From: Bacteroidota bacterium
GTDB lineage: Bacteria > Bacteroidota > Bacteroidia > Bacteroidales > Prolixibacteraceae
Reading direction: 5' to 3'
Assembly (NCBI GenBank): GCA_030632865.1
Contig: DAOVTY010000094.1
Coordinates: forward strand, 1 to 10,275
Length of the DNA stretch: 10,275 nucleotides
Shown piece after piece: positions 7,402 through 10,275 of the stretch. Numbering within the stretch: the first letter of the stretch is position 1; every line of letters starts with the position of its first letter. The position numbers and the translations under genes were made by a program. The notes beneath the pieces are model-generated. The model was not told the origin of the DNA. It saw only the letters and a list, made by a program, of their open reading frames with translations, and ran no database searches.

Positions 7402-9237
7402 TTACGCCACTTCGTCTTTTTCTACATAAAGATTATTAATAATAAACTCCTGCCGAGTTGGTGTATTTTTGCCCATATAAAATTCTAACATCTGCGACAC
7501 CGATTCATGTTTTTTCATCACAACAGGGTCTAAACGAATATCGTCGCCAATAAAATGTTTAAACTCGTCGGGAGATATTTCGCCAAGTCCTTTAAATCGT
7601 GTAATTTCCGGTTTAGTTTTTAATTTTTTGATTGCCTTTTCACGCTCATCATCAGAGTAGCAATAGTAAGTTTTCTTCTTGTTGCGAACCCTAAAAAGTG
7701 GTGTTTGCAAAATATAGACATGACCTTTTTTTATGAGTTCAGGAAAAAACTGCAAAAAGAAAGTGATTAGCAAAAGCCTGATATGCATTCCGTCAACATC
7801 GGCGTCGGTTGCAATAATTACTTTGTTGTAACGCAAATCTTCCAGACTATCTTCAATATTAAGTGCAGCTTGCAAAAGGTTAAACTCCTCATTCTCGTAC
7901 ACAATTTTTTTGGTTAAGCCAAAGGTATTTAACGGCTTTCCTTTCAAACTAAAAACAGCTTGCGTGTTAACATCTCGCGACTTTGTAATAGAGCCACTTG
8001 CCGAATCACCCTCGGTAATAAATATGCTCGATTCATATTTACGCTCCTTTTTTCCGTTGAAATGGATACGACAATCGCGTAATTTTTTATTATGGAGATT
8101 AGATTTTTTAGCCCGTTGTTTTGCAAGTTTTTTTATTCCCGAAATTGCTTTCCTTTCGCGCTCACTCTCAGTAATTCTTCTTAGAAGAACTTCTGCCGTT
8201 TCAGGATTTTTATGTAGATAATTATCGAGTTCTTTATGCATAAAATTCGAAATATGAGCACGAACCGAAGGTCCATTTGGACCAATATCTTTTGAACCAA
8301 GCTTCGTTTTTGTTTGCGATTCAAAAATAGGCTCTTCAACTTTAATACTTACCGCAGCAACAATTGAAGCGCGAATATCTGAGGGGTCGAAATCTTTTTT
8401 GTAAAACTCGCGAACAGTTTTTACCAATACCTCGCGAAACGTTTGTAAGTGCGTGCCACCCTGCGTTGTATGTTGTCCGTTTACAAAAGAGTAATAATCT
8501 TCGCCATATTGATTTCCGTGCGTTATCGCAATTTCAATGTCTTCGCCTTTTAAATGAATTATGGGATAAATTGGATTGTGATCCATATTTTCCTCCAACA
8601 AATCGCGAAGTCCATTTCTGGAAATATATTTTTCGCCATTAAATTCGATGGTTAAACCCGAATTTAAAAAAGTGTAGTTTTTAAGCATATTCACCACATA
8701 ATCACTTTTGTAGCGAAATTTTTTGAACATCAACTGGTCGGGTACAAAACTTACGATAGTGCCGTTTTCATCATCAAGTCCTTTGTAATCCTTCTCGTCA
8801 ACTTTAATTCCCCTGCTAAAAAACACCTCTTTGGCAACACCTTCGCGCACAGCTTTTATTGAGAAATCTATTGACAATGCATTTACTGCTTTTATTCCAA
8901 CACCATTTAATCCAACAGATTTTTTAAATACTTTGGAGTCGTATTTAGCACCGGTATTCATTTTGCTAACAACATCTACCAATTTCCCCAGCGGAATACC
9001 ACGCCCATAATCTCGAATAAAAACCCTGTCTTGATCAATCCCAACAGTGATCTTCTTTCCGAAACCCATCATAAATTCATCGATTGAATTATCGAGCACC
9101 TCTTTTAATAGCACATAAATTCCATCGTCGGCAGCCGAACCATCGCCCAATTTTCCAATGTACATGCCCGGGCGTTTCCGAATATGTTCCTGCCAATCTA
9201 GTGTTCTAATTGTTCCCTCGTCGTACTTTGGAGTCAT
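7402..9237 (-). CDS. parE: DNA topoisomerase IV subunit B (ATPase subunit)
   Basis: Function: ATP-binding subunit of topoisomerase IV; its GHKL domain closes on ATP and drives strand passage through ParC. Seen: 611 residues from ATG 9237. The GHKL domain has KEVLDNSIDE (45-54, catalytic base E46 and Mg-binding N50), RDYGRGIP (75-82, adenine-contacting D76), and SVGLNGVGIKAVNALS (107-122), where the usual LHGVG histidine is asparagine. The transducer carries the QTK loop (308-310). The Toprim domain has TEGDSASGS (408-416, metal-binding E409), LKGKPLN (431-437) and TDADVDG (477-483, D478, D480, D482); FKGLGEISPDEF is at 548-559. The length and the lack of a GyrB-type insertion fit ParE. The start at 9237 is preferred over TTG 9258, which falls inside a perfect -7 promoter box. 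It heads the parE-parC-aroK operon. Confidence 0.95.
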   Translation of the reverse strand: MTPKYDEGTIRTLDWQEHIRKRPGMYIGKLGDGSAADDGIYVLLKEVLDNSIDEFMMGFGKKITVGIDQDRVFIRDYGRGIPLGKLVDVVSKMNTGAKYDSKVFKKSVGLNGVGIKAVNALSIDFSIKAVREGVAKEVFFSRGIKVDEKDYKGLDDENGTIVSFVPDQLMFKKFRYKSDYVVNMLKNYTFLNSGLTIEFNGEKYISRNGLRDLLEENMDHNPIYPIIHLKGEDIEIAITHGNQYGEDYYSFVNGQHTTQGGTHLQTFREVLVKTVREFYKKDFDPSDIRASIVAAVSIKVEEPIFESQTKTKLGSKDIGPNGPSVRAHISNFMHKELDNYLHKNPETAEVLLRRITESERERKAISGIKKLAKQRAKKSNLHNKKLRDCRIHFNGKKERKYESSIFITEGDSASGSITKSRDVNTQAVFSLKGKPLNTFGLTKKIVYENEEFNLLQAALNIEDSLEDLRYNKVIIATDADVDGMHIRLLLITFFLQFFPELIKKGHVYILQTPLFRVRNKKKTYYCYSDDEREKAIKKLKTKPEITRFKGLGEISPDEFKHFIGDDIRLDPVVMKKHESVSQMLEFYMGKNTPTRQEFIINNLYVEKDEVA

Positions 9238-9255
9238 AATCTCTACTATTTGCGA

Positions 9256-9263
9256 CAAATATA
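9256..9263 (-). promoter_or_regulatory. parE operon promoter, -7 box
   Basis: TATATTTG on the minus strand is a perfect match to the Bacteroidota -7 consensus TAnnTTTG and ends 18 bases before ATG 9237. It would start transcription around 9247-9250, giving a leader of only about 10-13 bases. No clear TTG -33 element is seen at the expected distance, so strength is uncertain. The box overlaps the alternative TTG codon at 9258. Confidence 0.6.
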
Positions 9264-9458
9264 ACTAAACAATGGTGGATTCGGGAGTTTGAACACGAGC
9301 AGTAACTAACAAAATACGGTTTAAAAGTGTTGAAAAGTAGGGGTTGTAAAACCGATTAGGAAAGATTCAAGATTATTAGACACAAGAAAGATTGAGAAAT
9401 AAGTCGCAGTTACAATCGTAGTTTTTAGAATAATAAGTTTACATGCATTACTTTTTCC

Positions 9459-10275
9459 TCAAATAATTCCCATTTTTTTCATTAGAAAAGTGGCGTTCAT
9501 GGTTTTTGTAACTCCATCAGAAAGCAGATAATCGAAAACCAACTCATCGTTTTCAATTTTTATTTCGAAACATTTATTGAATACACGCCGAGGAAATTCA
9601 TTCTCCATTTCGGCAAGTTTTAGGTCGTGTGTAGCGATTAACGAAATGGATTTAAATTCTACCAATTTCCTAATTAGTTCTTTCGAGCCATTTAATTTAT
9701 CAACCGAGTTTGTTCCTTTTAACATTTCATCGAGAATTACAAAAATACGTTCTCCATTTTGAAGCCGGTCTAACACAGCTTTTATTCTTTTTAGTTCAGC
9801 AAAAAAATACGATTCATCTTTTAAAAGCGAATCAGTAGTTCTCATATTTGTATAAATACTGATGGGAGTTAAAGTCATTTCTGAAGCACAAACTGGAGCC
9901 CCAAGTCGTCCCAAAATAAGGTTTACACCAACTGTTCTGAGGAAGGTGCTTTTACCAGCCATATTTGCACCTGTAATAATTATAATTTTCGACCATCCAT
10001 CAATATCCAAATTATTACAAATACGTTTATTGGCTTTTAAAAGTGGATGCCCAAGGTTTTTAGCATGAAAAGAAAAATCTTCATTATTAATCTCAGGGAA
10101 AATATAATCAGGTTGATTATTAGAAAAATTTGCCAAACTTATTAGAGCATCTATTTCTGCAACTACATTTAACCAATCGGCAAGTTTTTTATGATTTTGC
10201 TGATGCCAGTTCCAAAGTTTGTAAACACAGCGAATGTCCCAAAGAAAGAATGAATTCAGGGTAATTCCAACTAAA
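9459..10275 (-). CDS. MutS-family ATPase, C-terminal part (5' end outside window)
   Basis: Seen: an open frame enters at the window edge (first full codon at 10274) and gives 271 residues to a TGA stop. The upstream part (fragment residues 1-50) is helical and aromatic, with LWDIRCVYKLW, and resembles the MutS lever/core region. The ATPase domain has Walker A TGANMAGKST (101-110), a conserved helix ESYFFAELKRI (about 154-164), Walker B VILDEMLKGTNS (179-190, D182 and E183) and IATHDLKLAE (213-222). Family knowledge: the DEMLKGTNS and ATHD variants, and the end soon after the ATPase core with no Smr domain, fit the short Bacteroidota MutS-related proteins (often with N-terminal membrane segments) better than MutS itself or MutS2. 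Whether it works in mismatch repair is unknown. A TTG at 10136 could be mistaken for a start, but homologous sequence clearly continues upstream of it. It ends 221 bases before parE and is probably a separate unit. Confidence 0.85.
   Translation of the reverse strand, partial: LVGITLNSFFLWDIRCVYKLWNWHQQNHKKLADWLNVVAEIDALISLANFSNNQPDYIFPEINNEDFSFHAKNLGHPLLKANKRICNNLDIDGWSKIIIITGANMAGKSTFLRTVGVNLILGRLGAPVCASEMTLTPISIYTNMRTTDSLLKDESYFFAELKRIKAVLDRLQNGERIFVILDEMLKGTNSVDKLNGSKELIRKLVEFKSISLIATHDLKLAEMENEFPRRVFNKCFEIKIENDELVFDYLLSDGVTKTMNATFLMKKMGII

Noticed and set aside
9238..9258. N-terminal extension of ParE from TTG 9258
   Set aside because: The TTG lies inside the -7 promoter box, and the family normally starts close to the residues following ATG 9237. 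Similar upstream TTG codons at 1528, 4137 and 4734 were rejected in favour of the nearby ATG.
9317..9354. Inverted repeat CGGTTT...AAACCG downstream of the MutS-like gene, as a terminator or operator
   Set aside because: The arms are 6 bases with a 26-base loop and no proper T-tract, so a stable terminator is unlikely. The rest of the 221-base gap shows nothing beyond the -7 box.
1..10275. RNA genes, CRISPR arrays, insertion sequences or integrated elements
   Set aside because: No tRNA or rRNA-like sequence, spaced direct repeats, transposase or integrase motifs were seen; the non-coding gaps are all under 225 bases.

Overview
The window looks like chromosomal DNA from an AT-rich member of the Bacteroidota. 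Four signs point there: a perfect Bacteroidota-type -7 box (TAnnTTTG) in front of parE, little use of Shine-Dalgarno sites, a ParE/ParC pair with lineage-style motifs (GLNGVG in ParE, HPHGDAS in ParC), and a Pif1-type helicase carrying a RecQ-like HRDC and helix-turn-helix tail. A signal peptide ending in FSQ fits too. All seven genes lie on the minus strand, so transcription runs from high to low coordinates.

Region by region, in transcription order: (1) 9459-10275 is the C-terminal ATPase half of a MutS-family protein, whose start lies outside the window. (2) A 221-base gap carries the parE promoter. (3) 7402-9237 parE and 4740-7373 parC encode the two subunits of topoisomerase IV, 28 bases apart, followed after 20 bases by aroK (4219-4719), shikimate kinase. 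(4) After 87 bases comes a Pif1-like helicase (1690-4131). (5) After a 167-base gap come two exported proteins 8 bases apart: a Sec-exported CBM9-like carbohydrate-binding protein (419-1522) and the first 136 residues of a probable Tat-exported TIM-barrel glycoside hydrolase (1-410), cut by the window edge.

Functionally there are two blocks. The upper one is housekeeping: mismatch-repair-like ATPase, decatenating topoisomerase, shikimate kinase and a replication or recombination helicase. The lower pair looks like a small carbohydrate-processing unit. I found no tRNA, rRNA, CRISPR array, insertion sequence, phage gene or recognisable defence system, and no evidence of a wholly new system. The points most worth a second look are a sliding-clamp-like pentapeptide (QMSLF) at the extreme C-terminus of ParC, an alanine at the quinolone-serine position of ParC, the composite helicase with its unassigned middle region, and the uncommon exported pair at the low-coordinate end. 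In several genes an in-frame TTG lies upstream of the ATG; I chose the ATG, and for parE the promoter position supports that choice directly.
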